DNA of 64,000 nt, taken from NCBI GenBank assembly GCA_963837345.1, contig CAWIMX010000001.1, positions 186,001 through 250,000 on the forward strand. The letters run 5' to 3'. Origin of the DNA: CAWIMX01 sp963837345 (lineage in GTDB: Bacteria; Acidobacteriota; Vicinamibacteria; Vicinamibacterales; CAVVIG01). Both the position numbers and the translations under genes were made by a program. Below the pieces are notes generated by a model, which made no database searches, was not told the origin of the DNA, and saw only the letters and a program-made list of their open reading frames with translations. Of the stretch, positions 1 to 9,277 are shown piece by piece; within the stretch, counting starts at the first letter, position 1, and every line of letters starts with the position of its first letter.

Positions 1-284
1 AATTGCGCGGAGATCTCCGACGCGCCCCGGATGCTCCTCGACCGCACGCGGCGGATGCCGGGCACGGCCATCACGACCTGCTCGATGGGCCGCGTCACGA
101 TGAGCGACATCGACTGCGGCGGCAGCGTTCCCGAGTGGGCGACGATGACGATGCGCGGGAACTGCAGTGGCGGGTAGATGCCGCTCGGCAGCCGGACGGC
201 CGCGATGGCGCCGCTCGTCACCAGGGCGGCCGCGAGCAGGCCGATCGCGCGCGAATGCTTCAGGGCCGCAGCGGCGACGTTCAT
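1..284 (-). CDS. RND efflux pump inner-membrane permease, N-terminal part (runs off the window)
   Basis: This is the first 94 codons of an AcrB/CusA-type RND permease, the proton-driven inner-membrane component of a tripartite exporter. The visible N-terminus has a short cytoplasmic start, a first membrane helix (about residues 14-30) and the porter-domain opening PSGIYPPLQFPRI, then RPIEQ and a SIRGASEIS stretch typical of the family. Its ATG overlaps the stop of the adaptor gene by 4 nt (ATGA), so the order is TolC-like, adaptor, pump in one transcript. The substrate class (drug versus metal) cannot be decided from this part. Confidence 0.88.
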   Translation of the reverse strand, partial: MNVAAAALKHSRAIGLLAAALVTSGAIAAVRLPSGIYPPLQFPRIVIVAHSGTLPPQSMSLIVTRPIEQVVMAVPGIRRVRSRSIRGASEISAQ

Positions 285-1402
285 TGGCCTCCCGTCTCCG
301 CGGCGGCGTCGGCCACACTGATCGCGGCCCCGTCGGGGAGTCCGGCCTGGCCATCGACGATGATGATCTCCCCTTCCATGACGCCCGACGTCACCTCGGC
401 GTGGCTCTCGTCGGTCAGCCCAATCTCGACCGCGCGGCGCTCGGCCTTGCCCTCGCGCGCCACGAACACCGCCGTCTCGTCGCCCTCCCGCACAATGGCG
501 ACGATTGGAATCAGCACCACGTTCCGGTGCAGCTCGGCGTCGATCTCGACCTGAACGGGCGTCCCGGCCGGAACGTTCGTCGTGCCGGAAAATCCGAGGC
601 GGACCGGAATCGTCGCGGTGCCCATGTCCACGGCGGCGGGCCGCGAGACAACCTCGAGCGCGGTGTCGCCGGTGCTCATGGGCACGCCCGCGAGCCGGGC
701 GGATGCGCCCACTTCGATCCGCGGCGCATCGGCGAGCGGCACGGAGGCGACCACCTCGAGGCGCGCCGGATCGATCACGCGCAGCACCGGGTCGCTGGAG
801 GCGGCGTCGACGAGATCGCCGGGGTTGTGATAGCGGCGGGCGACGATGCCGTCGAAGGTGGCGCGCACCGTGGCCCGCCCGGCGACCACCTGGGCCGCGG
901 CCAGCGAGGCCCGCGCCTGGGCGAGCATCGCCTCGGCTTCCGCTTCGGCACGGTCCGCGTCTTCGACCTCCTTGCGCGCCGCCACGCCTCGATCGAACAA
1001 CTCGCGCGCGCGCGCCTGGGCCGCTTTCGCGTTGTCGATCGTCGCCTGCGCGCGAGCGACCTCCGCCTGCTGCCGCTCGACGTCGGCCGCCGAGCTCGGA
1101 ATCTCGAAGCGCACCAGCACGTCGCCCCGTCGCACGCGGTCGCCGGTGGCGTGCGGGATCGCATCGACCCGCGCGGCCTCGGGCGCGACCACCACCAGGT
1201 CGGCGCCGGGCGCCGGACTGACGATGCCGGTCGCGTGCACGACGCCGCGGATGTCGCCGCGTGTCGCGGGCGCCGTCTTCACGGTCACGACGGTCTCGCT
1301 CTCGACCTCTTCGGCCGTCTGCGAGGCGCAGGCGGCCAGCGACAGGGGCACGCCGATGGACAGAACGATCAGGAGCGCACGGCGATGGTCTGTGCGGGTC
1401 AT
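281..1402 (-). CDS. RND efflux periplasmic adaptor (HlyD/CusB-like membrane fusion lipoprotein)
   Basis: A 373-residue membrane fusion protein that links the RND pump to the outer-membrane channel. I chose the ATG at 1402 because it overlaps the upstream stop (ATGA) and gives a lipoprotein signal peptide ending in LAAC (Cys about residue 25). After that come a lipoyl-type half-motif, a long Ala/Glu/Arg-rich alpha-hairpin (about 100-170, strongly coiled-coil in character), the second lipoyl half with FDGIVARRYHNPGDLV, then beta-barrel and membrane-proximal domains. It sits between the TolC-like gene and the permease. Efflux adaptor function is secure; substrate is unknown. Confidence 0.92.
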   Translation of the reverse strand: MTRTDHRRALLIVLSIGVPLSLAACASQTAEEVESETVVTVKTAPATRGDIRGVVHATGIVSPAPGADLVVVAPEAARVDAIPHATGDRVRRGDVLVRFEIPSSAADVERQQAEVARAQATIDNAKAAQARARELFDRGVAARKEVEDADRAEAEAEAMLAQARASLAAAQVVAGRATVRATFDGIVARRYHNPGDLVDAASSDPVLRVIDPARLEVVASVPLADAPRIEVGASARLAGVPMSTGDTALEVVSRPAAVDMGTATIPVRLGFSGTTNVPAGTPVQVEIDAELHRNVVLIPIVAIVREGDETAVFVAREGKAERRAVEIGLTDESHAEVTSGVMEGEIIIVDGQAGLPDGAAISVADAAAETGGQ

Positions 1403-2637
1403 GGAAGCGGAGCTCCGATGGCGCGCTCGAGATCGGCGAGCGCCGTCTGGAATTGGGCCACCGCGTCGAGCGAGCGCAGGCGGATGTCGCGTGCCGCCTG
1501 CAGCGACTGCAGCAGGGCGGCGATGCCGGTCTGACCCAGCTGATACGAGTCCTGCGCCAGCTGCTCCACCTGCTGCGCCTGCGGCAGGATGACGTCGCGA
1601 TAGCGCCCGTAGGCCAGCCGCTCGGCTTCGGCCGTCGCGGCCGTGGCCGCGACGTCTCCCGTAATCCGCACGTCGGTGGCCTGCCGTTCGGCCATGAGCT
1701 GTTCGAGGTTCGACTGCTCGACCGCGACCCCTGCCTGGTGACTGGTGAACAGCGGCACCGTGATGGCGACGCCCGCGCGCCATCCATAGTCGAACTCCGG
1801 CTGGGCGTCGTGGGTCAGGGTGGCGGTGGGGACCACGTCGGGGGTGCGCAGCGCCTGCGCCAGCGCCAGCCTGCCGCGCTGCTCTTCGATCCGGCGGTCG
1901 AGCAGCGCCAGCTCGGTGCTGCCCGTGCGTGCGAGCTCCAGCGCGGCGTCCACGATCACAGGCCCGCCGGCGTCGATGGGCGTGGAGAGCGCCTGGTTGG
2001 TGTCGAGCGGCTGGCCCAGCACGGCGTTGAACCGCGACCGCGCCGCGACCACGACGCCTTCGGCCGCCGTCGCTTCGTTTTGGGCCGCCGCCAGCGCGAG
2101 GTCGGCCTGGAGCACCTCGAGGCGTGGCACGTCGCCGGCGTCGAACCGGGCCTGGGCGGCATCGCGGGCGCGCTGCGACAGATCGCGCAGATCCCCGAGG
2201 ACGCGCAGCCGCGCATCGGCCACGAGCAGGTCGTAGTACGCCCGTCGGACGTCGTTTCGCACCTGCGCCACGGTGGCCGCGAGCTCCGCGTCGCTGACGC
2301 GAATCGTCGCCTGGCCGACGGCGATCCGTTTCGCGCGTTTTCCGCCCAGCTCGAGCGGCAGAGCCACGCCGAACGACTGCCTGGGCGTCTCTTTCTCGAG
2401 TTCGACGGACGCCTCGGGATTCAGCCGTTCGCTGGCCACGGCGAGCTCGGCGCGACTCACCGCACTCCCCAGCCGCGCCGCGGCGAGCGTGGGGTTGGCG
2501 GCGAGCGCGCGGTCGATCGCCGCCTCGAGCGTGAGCGAGCCGGCCGGCGTGGTTTGCGCCGCAACCGGCGCCGCGAGCGCCAGCATTGCCGCCAGAGGCG
2601 CGGCCAACAGCCGCCGCAGTTCGGTCGTCGTATTCAT
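1399..2637 (-). CDS. TolC-family outer-membrane efflux protein
   Basis: A 412-residue outer-membrane factor with a clear signal peptide (about residues 1-28, ending in APVAAQ) and two tandem OEP repeats rich in Ala, Gln and Glu, as expected for the coiled-coil periplasmic tunnel. Motifs such as NPTLAAARL, RARDAAQARFDAGDVPRLEVLQ and YGRYRDVILPQAQQVEQLAQDSYQLGQ are split below the usual OEP pattern, the second ending in the typical YQLGQTGI. It is the first gene of the efflux operon and its stop overlaps the adaptor start by 4 nt. It is transcribed away from the two-component genes across a 109-bp gap. Confidence 0.9.
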   Translation of the reverse strand: MNTTTELRRLLAAPLAAMLALAAPVAAQTTPAGSLTLEAAIDRALAANPTLAAARLGSAVSRAELAVASERLNPEASVELEKETPRQSFGVALPLELGGKRAKRIAVGQATIRVSDAELAATVAQVRNDVRRAYYDLLVADARLRVLGDLRDLSQRARDAAQARFDAGDVPRLEVLQADLALAAAQNEATAAEGVVVAARSRFNAVLGQPLDTNQALSTPIDAGGPVIVDAALELARTGSTELALLDRRIEEQRGRLALAQALRTPDVVPTATLTHDAQPEFDYGWRAGVAITVPLFTSHQAGVAVEQSNLEQLMAERQATDVRITGDVAATAATAEAERLAYGRYRDVILPQAQQVEQLAQDSYQLGQTGIAALLQSLQAARDIRLRSLDAVAQFQTALADLERAIGAPLP

Positions 2638-2746
2638 CGGGTATCCCACTCGGAAGCAGGGCCGCCGCAGGGTGATTGCATCATGAGCACCTGAAAATCC
2701 TCTGAAGTCTATCTGCTGGTGGCGATGTGGGCGACAATTCCCGCAG
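2638..2746. promoter_or_regulatory. divergent promoter region between efflux operon and two-component operon
   Basis: A 109-bp gap between two divergent operons must contain both promoters and is the natural place for the OmpR-type regulator at 2747 to bind. I did not find a convincing direct-repeat box by eye, so the regulator site is inferred from layout only. Confidence 0.4.
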
Positions 2747-3421
2747 ATGCGGATTCTGCTGGCGGAAGACGACCCGCGGATGTCCAGCCTGCTCCAACGC
2801 GGCCTCCACGAGGAAGGCCATGTGGTCGACCAGGCGGCCAGCGGCACGAAGGCGCTCCATGCCGCGCAGTCGACGGAGTTCGACGTCGTGGTGCTCGACG
2901 TCATGCTGCCGGATCTCGACGGCTTCGAGATCCTCCGCCGGATGCGCGCCGAGGGCAACCGCACACCCGTGCTGATGCTGACGGCGCGCGATGCCAACGC
3001 CGACATCGTCCAGGGCCTGAACGCGGGCGCGGACGACTATTTGACCAAGCCGTTCTCGTTCGAGGTCCTGCTGGCGCGCATCCACGCACTCGCCCGGCGC
3101 GGGCCGTCGGTGTACCCCGTGCAGCTGCAGGTCGCCGACCTGGCGGTCGACCCGTCGACACACCGCGCCGTCCGGGGCGGCGTTGCCCTCGCGCTGACGC
3201 GCACGGAGTTCAGCCTCCTGGAGTACTTGATGCGACGCAGCGGGCGCGTGGTGACTCGCCAGGCGCTGATCGAGGGCGTGTGGGGATCCCACCGGGACGT
3301 CGAGGACAACACGCTCGATGCCTTCGTCAGGCTGCTCCGGCAGAAGGTCGATGGGCCGGGATGCCGGCCGCTGATTCACACGATCCGCGGCGTCGGCTAC
3401 AGCATTCGGAGCGATCCATGA
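2747..3421 (+). CDS. OmpR/CusR-type response regulator
   Basis: A 224-residue two-component regulator: receiver domain (1-115) with acidic pocket EDD at 7-9, phospho-acceptor Asp51 in VVVLDVMLPD, and Lys101 in DDYLTKPF; then a winged-helix DNA-binding domain (about 125-224) ending in IHTIRGVGYSIR. Its stop overlaps the kinase ATG by 4 nt. Because it faces an RND efflux operon, it most likely controls export of a metal or toxic compound, as CusR/CopR-type pairs do; the inducer is not visible. Confidence 0.93.
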   Translation: MRILLAEDDPRMSSLLQRGLHEEGHVVDQAASGTKALHAAQSTEFDVVVLDVMLPDLDGFEILRRMRAEGNRTPVLMLTARDANADIVQGLNAGADDYLTKPFSFEVLLARIHALARRGPSVYPVQLQVADLAVDPSTHRAVRGGVALALTRTEFSLLEYLMRRSGRVVTRQALIEGVWGSHRDVEDNTLDAFVRLLRQKVDGPGCRPLIHTIRGVGYSIRSDP

Positions 3422-4851
3422 TCGGCACGTCCATCCGCGCGCGGCTGACGGCCTGGTACGTCGGGGCGCTGGCGGTCGCCACGCTGACGCTGGCCGGCGC
3501 GAGCTGGGGGCTGTCGACCCAGAGCGTGCTCCGCGCCGCCGACGTCAACCTCGAAGCGCGGCTCCAGGGCGTTCGCGACTTTCTCGACAACCCCAGAACC
3601 CGCTTGACGGTCGCGAGCCTGCGGGACGAGTTCGGCGAGTACGCGGAGCTCACGCGGGGCGAGGCGCTGCTCGAAGTCGTCGACGGTTCCGGCACGGTGT
3701 TGTGCCAGCCGTCGGTCCCGGGATGGGCAGGCCTGGCCGGGCGCGAAGCGCCCGCCACGAGCGCGAACGTGGCACCCCACGACCGCCTGATCGGACGGTC
3801 GCCGTTCCGCATCGCCTCGGCGCGGCTCGAGGCGCACGGACGGACGTACGACGTGACGGTGGCGGCACCCATGGGCGCCGCGTACGACGCCCTCGACCGC
3901 TTTCATCGACTCCTGCTCTGGCTCGTCCCGCTCGTCATCGCGCTCGGGGGCGCGGGCGGCTACTGGGTCAGCAGGCGCGCGCTCGCGCCCGTCGATCAGA
4001 TCACTCGCGCGGTCCAGGCCATCACCGTCCACCGGCTGGACCGCCGGCTCGAGCTGCCGCCGGCCGACGACGAGCTCCGGCGGCTGGCGTCCACCTTCAA
4101 CACCGTCCTCGCCCGTCTCGAATCGGCAATCAGCGACATCGTCCGCTTCACCGCGGACGCTTCGCACGAGCTGCGGACGCCAGTGTCGATCATCCGGACG
4201 ACGGCCGAGCTTGCGCTCCGGCACGAGCGCGCGCCCGAGGAGTATCGGGCCGCGTTGACCGACGTGTCCGGACAGTCGCGGCACATGTCCGAGCTGGTCG
4301 ACGATCTGCTGCTCCTCGCCCGCACCGACGCCGGAATCGAACCGCCGGCAACGGCACCGGTCGACCTGTGCGAAGTGGCGTCGGAGGCCGGGCGGGAGAT
4401 TGCGGAGCTCGCGCGGCGCAAGAGCGTCAGCCTGTCGGTCCACGTGCCGGCCGGGCCGCTGATGGTCAGCGGGGATCGGGTCTCGCTGCAGCGCCTTCTG
4501 CTCATTCTGCTCGACAACGCAGTGAAGTATTCGCCGGAGGGCGGACGCGTGACGTTCCGCGTGGGGGAGGCGGGGACCGCCCGGACCGGCTCGAGCGCCT
4601 TCGTCGCAATCAGCGACAACGGGATCGGCGTGGACCCCGCGGATCGATCACGACTCTTCGAACGCTTCTACCGGGGGGCGCGCGCACGCCAGCACGCGCC
4701 CGACGGCACCGGGCTCGGCCTCGCGATCGCGCGCACGATCGTGGATCGATACAACGGATCGATCGCGCTCGCGTCCGAGGACGGCGGCGGCGGGTGCGAG
4801 GTGCGCGTGATGCTGCCGCTCGATGCTAGTGCGCTTCCGGGCGCAGGGTGA
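3418..4851 (+). CDS. Sensor histidine kinase, HAMP-HisKA type (CusS-like)
   Basis: A 477-residue membrane kinase partnered with the regulator upstream (ATGA overlap). Two membrane helices (about 12-30 and 163-185) bracket a periplasmic sensor of about 130 residues, followed by HAMP, a HisKA domain with His250 in ASHELRTPVS, and an HATPase domain with N-box (LLDNAVKYSPEG), G1 (SDNGIGVD), F-box (LFERFYRG) and G2 (GTGLGLAIA). All catalytic boxes are intact. The last 26 bases overlap, tail to tail, the peptidase gene on the other strand. Confidence 0.93.
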   Translation: MIGTSIRARLTAWYVGALAVATLTLAGASWGLSTQSVLRAADVNLEARLQGVRDFLDNPRTRLTVASLRDEFGEYAELTRGEALLEVVDGSGTVLCQPSVPGWAGLAGREAPATSANVAPHDRLIGRSPFRIASARLEAHGRTYDVTVAAPMGAAYDALDRFHRLLLWLVPLVIALGGAGGYWVSRRALAPVDQITRAVQAITVHRLDRRLELPPADDELRRLASTFNTVLARLESAISDIVRFTADASHELRTPVSIIRTTAELALRHERAPEEYRAALTDVSGQSRHMSELVDDLLLLARTDAGIEPPATAPVDLCEVASEAGREIAELARRKSVSLSVHVPAGPLMVSGDRVSLQRLLLILLDNAVKYSPEGGRVTFRVGEAGTARTGSSAFVAISDNGIGVDPADRSRLFERFYRGARARQHAPDGTGLGLAIARTIVDRYNGSIALASEDGGGGCEVRVMLPLDASALPGAG

Positions 4852-7688
4852 TCTTGACGTAGTGCGAGGGATCCAGATACGTCCGCGCCGCCTGGAGCAC
4901 CGCGGGCGCCGTCACCTGGTCGTAGAACTGCTGCATGTTGAACACGTTCGCCACGTCCTCGCCGTACTGATAGCTGAAGGCGATCTGGTTCAGCAGATAG
5001 CGGTTGTCGCGGCTGTTCACCTCCTCGTCTCGAGCGAGCGCGGTTCGCGTGTCGGCGACCTGGCCCGGGTCCGGCCCGATGGCCCGGAACCGATCGATGA
5101 CCCGGAACAGGGCGCGCGTCAGATCGTCGGTCCTCGTCGGATCGCACGAGAAATCGATGGTCAGCCGGTAGCTCTCGACCGGACTCTTGTCGAATTCCGG
5201 GTGCACGCTCACGCCATAGGTGCCGCCGAGCTGCTCGCGCAGCATCTGCTGGAGCAGCCCTTCCAGCATCTCCGCCATCGCGCGGGCGACGACGCGGTGG
5301 AACGGGTCGTCCTCGAACGGTCCCGTGAACACCACGGCCACGCGGCCCTTCGGATCGACGCCCTTCACCACCTCCTTCTCGACGATGCCGTCGGGCGGCC
5401 GCACGCCCACGTCGCGCCCGGTTTCCTGCCGGTGGAGCGCCGGCAGGCTCGCCAGGTAGCGCTCGACGAACGGACGGATGGTCGCCAGATCGAAGCTGCC
5501 GACGATCACGAACGTGAAGTCGCTGGCATCCGCGAAACGGTCCTGATAGAAGGCGAGCGACCTGCCGAGGTTCATCTGGCTGATGATCGCCGGGCTCATC
5601 GGCCGCGCCCGAGGATGATCCTGCGTGATCGCCTCTTCGAGGGCATCGTCGAAGACGGCGTCGGGATCGGCCTCGCGATTCGCGAGGCTCGCCGACAGCT
5701 GCCCCGTCATGGCGCGAAAGACGTCGGCGTCTGCCCGCGGGTGCGTGAACGTCAGATAGACCAGCTGAAACATCGTCTCGAGGTCCTGGCGTGACGCGCC
5801 GCCTGCCAGGCCTTCGAACATGTCGCCGATCTGCGGCCGGACGGCCGCGGCCTTCCCGGCCAGGATCTTTTCGAGGCTCGTTTCGGGAAACGCGCCCAGC
5901 CCGCTGTTGCCGATCACGGCGGCCGCGGTCTCGGCGGCCACATAGTCGCGGTCCGGAGCGAGCGACGTGCCGCCCGGGCTGACCGCGCGAAACAGGATCT
6001 CGTCCTGCTTGAACGTGGTCGGCTTGAGTACCGACGCGGACGCCGTTCGACAGGGTCCACTCGGTGATGCCGATGGCCTCGCGCGTCGTCGTGCTGGCGA
6101 TCCGGCCGGGCGTCGGCAGCGGATCGAGCAGGGGCGCCGAGCTGAGCGTATCCACATAGGGCGTGAGCCGGGCGCTCCGAACACCCTCGATGGCCGCGGC
6201 CAACGTCGTCGCTGTGGGCACCGCCACGCCCGGCTGCGCCGGCGCGCTGACCGCCACGACGCGATTGCGATCGGGAATCCACGCCTTGGCCACGTCATTG
6301 ACTTCAGCGAGCGTGATGTCGGGCAGGAAGCGCTGCTGCATGGCGTACTCGTAGGCGATCCCGGGAATCGGCTCCTGCTGGGTGAAGTTGCGGATGAACT
6401 CGTCGGCCAGCGACGCCGACTCGGTCGACGCCACTTCGGTGGCGGCCCGCGAATAGAAGCGCAAGAGGTTCAGGCGCTCGCGGTCCAGCTCGGTCTGGGT
6501 GAAGCCGAAGCGCGCGACGCGCTCGGCTTCGGCGAAGAGCGCCGCCACACCCTGGGCCGCCGCGCCGTCGGGGACGCGCGCCTGCAGCGACGTGACCTCG
6601 GTCGTCCGCACGAACAGCTCGCGACTGGTCCGGGCGGCCAGGAACGGCGCGTCGGGCCGTGCGGCGATCTCGTCGAGTCGCGCCGACAGCATGTCGCGAA
6701 TCACGTTGTCGAGGATCATCCGGCGGTACGCCCCGACCGTGGTCTGATCGCCGAACGGCATGGTGCTGTAGACGCTCACCAGCGTGCCGACCGCCTCGGG
6801 ATCCGTGACCACCGTGTAGCGCGTCTCGGCGTGCTCGGGCACGTCGAACCGCGGCCTGGGCCGCGGCGAGACGGCCGCGGGAATCGACGCGAAATGCGAC
6901 CGGATGAGCGCGGCCATCGCCTGCGGGTCGAAGTCGCCGACCGCGATCACGCCCATCAGATCGGGGCGGTACCAGTCCCGGTAGAAGCGGCGCAGCTGAT
7001 CGGGCGTCGCGGTTCGAATGATGTCGGGCAGCCCAATCGGCAGGCGCTCGGCATAGCGCGAGCCGCCCAGCAGCACCGGGAACTGCACGTCCTGGATGCG
7101 GGCGTCGGCGCCGAGGCCGAGGCGCCGCTCCTCCAGGATGACTCCCCGTTCCTGGTCCACCTCGTTCGCGTCGAACGACACGTCCTGCGCCCAGTCCTGA
7201 AGCACGAGCATCGAGCGGTCGAGCACCGCCGGATCGTCGGTCGGCACCTGCAGCTGGTACACCGTTTCGTCGTAGCCGGTGTGCGCGTTCACGTGCGCGC
7301 CGAAGCGCATGCCGATCGCCTGCAGGAACGACACGATGCGCTGGCCCGGAAAGTGCGCGGTGCCGTTGAACGCCATGTGCTCGACGAAGTGCGCCAGCCC
7401 GCGCTGGTCGTCGTCTTCGAGGACCGAACCCGCGTTGACGACGAGCCGGAGCTCCGCCCGATTTCGCGGCTGCGTGTTGACGCGAATGTAGTAACGCAGT
7501 CCGTTGGGCAGCGTCCCCACGGTGATGCGGGGATCGACCGGGACCTTCGCGGTGAGGTCGATCGGGCCGGCGGCAGGGGCCGCGCCCGCCTGGCCGGCCG
7601 CCAGAGCGCCCGGCGCGGCCCCCAGCGCCAGCAGGCCGAAGACGAGGACACGCGCGGCGCAGTCAGCAGGGGCGTACGTCTTTCTCAT
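4826..7688 (-). pseudogene. M16 zinc metallopeptidase (pitrilysin family), split by one frameshift
   Basis: A secreted M16 peptidase, about 953 residues if the frame is restored. The N-terminal signal peptide is followed by the inverted zinc motif HFVEH (His100, Glu103, His104) and a distal EVDQERGVILEE segment with the third ligand region; the second, inactive-type half is encoded from about 6030 down to 4826. The frames change at 6032-6033: on the coding strand GTCGGTACTC should read GTCGTACTC to continue SNGVRVVLKPTTF. Removing that single base restores a complete protein, so this is either a recent mutation or a sequence error. Function would be periplasmic peptide or protein turnover. 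Confidence 0.85.
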
Positions 7689-7911
7689 GGTCAGGATCTG
7701 CCACGGGGCGCGCCCGCTTCGAGGAATGTCGGAGGGGCGACACCCATCATTATCTAACAGGGAACGGACAATGCCGAAAGGCGCCGGCGCGTCAGGATTG
7801 GCGGGCCACCGCCCGCGCAGGCAGGACCATCAGCGCGGTCACGAACAGGATCCAGGGTCGAGCCGGGCCGCCACGTGGCGCCGGCCGACCCGGCTGTGGG
7901 CGTTTGCGGTC

Positions 7912-8505
7912 TCAGACGGCCTGAGTCAACGGCACGTCGACGACGTGCTCGGCCACGAACCACACCTGCAGCTCGTTCCGGCGGATCACGTCGCTGACGA
8001 TCAGATCGTTCGTCCCATCGTCGCCGGCGTCGGACGCCTTGCGGGCCATCGCCCGCGCCTCCTCCAACACGACTTCGTGCGCGTGCAGCAGCCGCGAAAT
8101 CTGCACCGGCGCCTCTTCGCGGCCTTTCGGCGGTCGAGGAATGAGGGTCGTTTCCGCAACGTCCGGGGCCATCGCGATGCTGACGCCGCCCAACTGCTGG
8201 ATGCGCTCGGCGATCGCGTCGACCAGCTCGTTCTGCTCGCCGTAGTGCTTGTCGAAGAGGAGATGCAGCTGGTAGAACGTCGGGCCGGCCACCTGCCAGT
8301 GGTGCTTCTTGTACAGATCGCGGAGCGTCATCGTGTCCGCGAGGAGCTGATTGAGATTGTCCACGCTCTCCTGGCAGGCACGCTCCGACAGGGCGATGGG
8401 CATGCGCACGAGATGGCCGAACGGCTGAATCTCGTGGGCCTGTTGATGTGAGAGGGGCGCGGCCCGCTTCAGGATTGCTTCAGTGTCGATCGTCGACTTC
8501 GCCAT
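7912..8505 (-). CDS. dps: Dps-family ferritin-like DNA-protection protein
   Basis: A 197-residue ferritin-like protein. The Dps ferroxidase signature is visible: KKHHWQVAGPTFYQLHLLF, then DKHYGEQNELVDAIAERIQQLG, with the His and Asp/Glu ligands in the expected spacing (split motif). It oxidises and stores iron and shields DNA during oxidative stress or starvation. The ATG at 8505 is preceded by AGGAGG at a good distance (coding strand). The C-terminus has an extra helix (EHVVDVPLTQAV) compared with short Dps proteins. The 223 bp on its 3' side, up to the M16 start, hold no gene I can support. Confidence 0.9.
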   Translation of the reverse strand: MAKSTIDTEAILKRAAPLSHQQAHEIQPFGHLVRMPIALSERACQESVDNLNQLLADTMTLRDLYKKHHWQVAGPTFYQLHLLFDKHYGEQNELVDAIAERIQQLGGVSIAMAPDVAETTLIPRPPKGREEAPVQISRLLHAHEVVLEEARAMARKASDAGDDGTNDLIVSDVIRRNELQVWFVAEHVVDVPLTQAV

Positions 8506-8540
8506 CGGTGTGCCTCCTGGAAATGCCGTTCGCCAACAGA

Positions 8541-9105
8541 TTACCTGAAGAGCGGCTGGATGTACCCCGAGTCGTAATAGCCGCCGCCCTCGTCCATCGT
8601 CAGAAAGATGGCTGTGTCACGGAAGAGCTCGGGCCGACGAATGACCGCGTTCGAGAGATGCGTGACGAAATCCTCGTAGAACGACAGGCCCGAGTCGGCC
8701 GGATGTCCCGCGTAGACCTCGTACGGCCGTACCGAAGACGACGGCGGGCAGCGCATCGGTCGCGATGTCTTCGTAAAGCTCCGGCACGTCGGCAATGTTC
8801 TCGCGGAGCGGCGTGGTCATCATCGATCGGATGAACTGGAAGGGGTTGCAGATCGCGCACCAGGCGGAGGTGGGGTGCCCGTGGTTCCATCCGCCGATGT
8901 AGTACTTCCAGCTCACGCCGTGAGCCGAAAGGGCGTCGGCAATCGACGGAAGCGTTTGCGGTGGCAGGCGGAAGTCGCTCCCCGACAGCGGCGGGTTGTC
9001 GGTGCCGTCGGGCCTGAGTCCGGGCCCGTAGTCGTTGACGAGGTAGTAGCGCCCCGGATCAAACATCGTCGTGTCTGCGGTGATCACGGTGCTCGAGCTC
9101 AACCG
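8541..9105 (-). pseudogene. Phosphoesterase (phospholipase C/acid phosphatase family) remnant
   Basis: Two adjacent frames carry pieces of one PF04185-type phosphoesterase. The upstream frame reads FDPGRYYLVNDYG ... GVSWKYYIGGWNHG ... ALPAVVF, and the other frame continues VRPYEVYAGHPADSGLSFYE ... AIFLTMDEGGGYYDSGY, the metal-binding C-terminal motif. The shift is one extra base at 8732-8733. Even if that is repaired, the protein lacks its N-terminal catalytic part and stops early after GYIQPLFR, so this copy is truly truncated at both ends. It abuts the dps ribosome site. Confidence 0.75.
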
Positions 9106-9277
9106 CAATGGCGGGCATGGGGGGCGGGAAGTCGTGATGCCTCGCGACCGGACGGAGGCCGTGCTCGACGATCTCGAGACGGCCTCAGGAACGATCCGGC
9201 TGGAAGCGTGACGGTACGAGAAATCACTCACGGCTCGCCGCTGTAACAATCGTACCGTTGAGTTGGACAGTCCGGTC

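Noticed and set aside
2719..3417. Longer N-terminus for the sensor kinase
   Set aside because: The frame extends upstream through the response regulator in another phase; ATG 3418 with ATGA overlap and the first membrane helix fix the start.
7754..7963. A 69-codon minus-strand frame between the M16 gene and dps
   Set aside because: No start signal, no motif and overlap with the dps 3' end.
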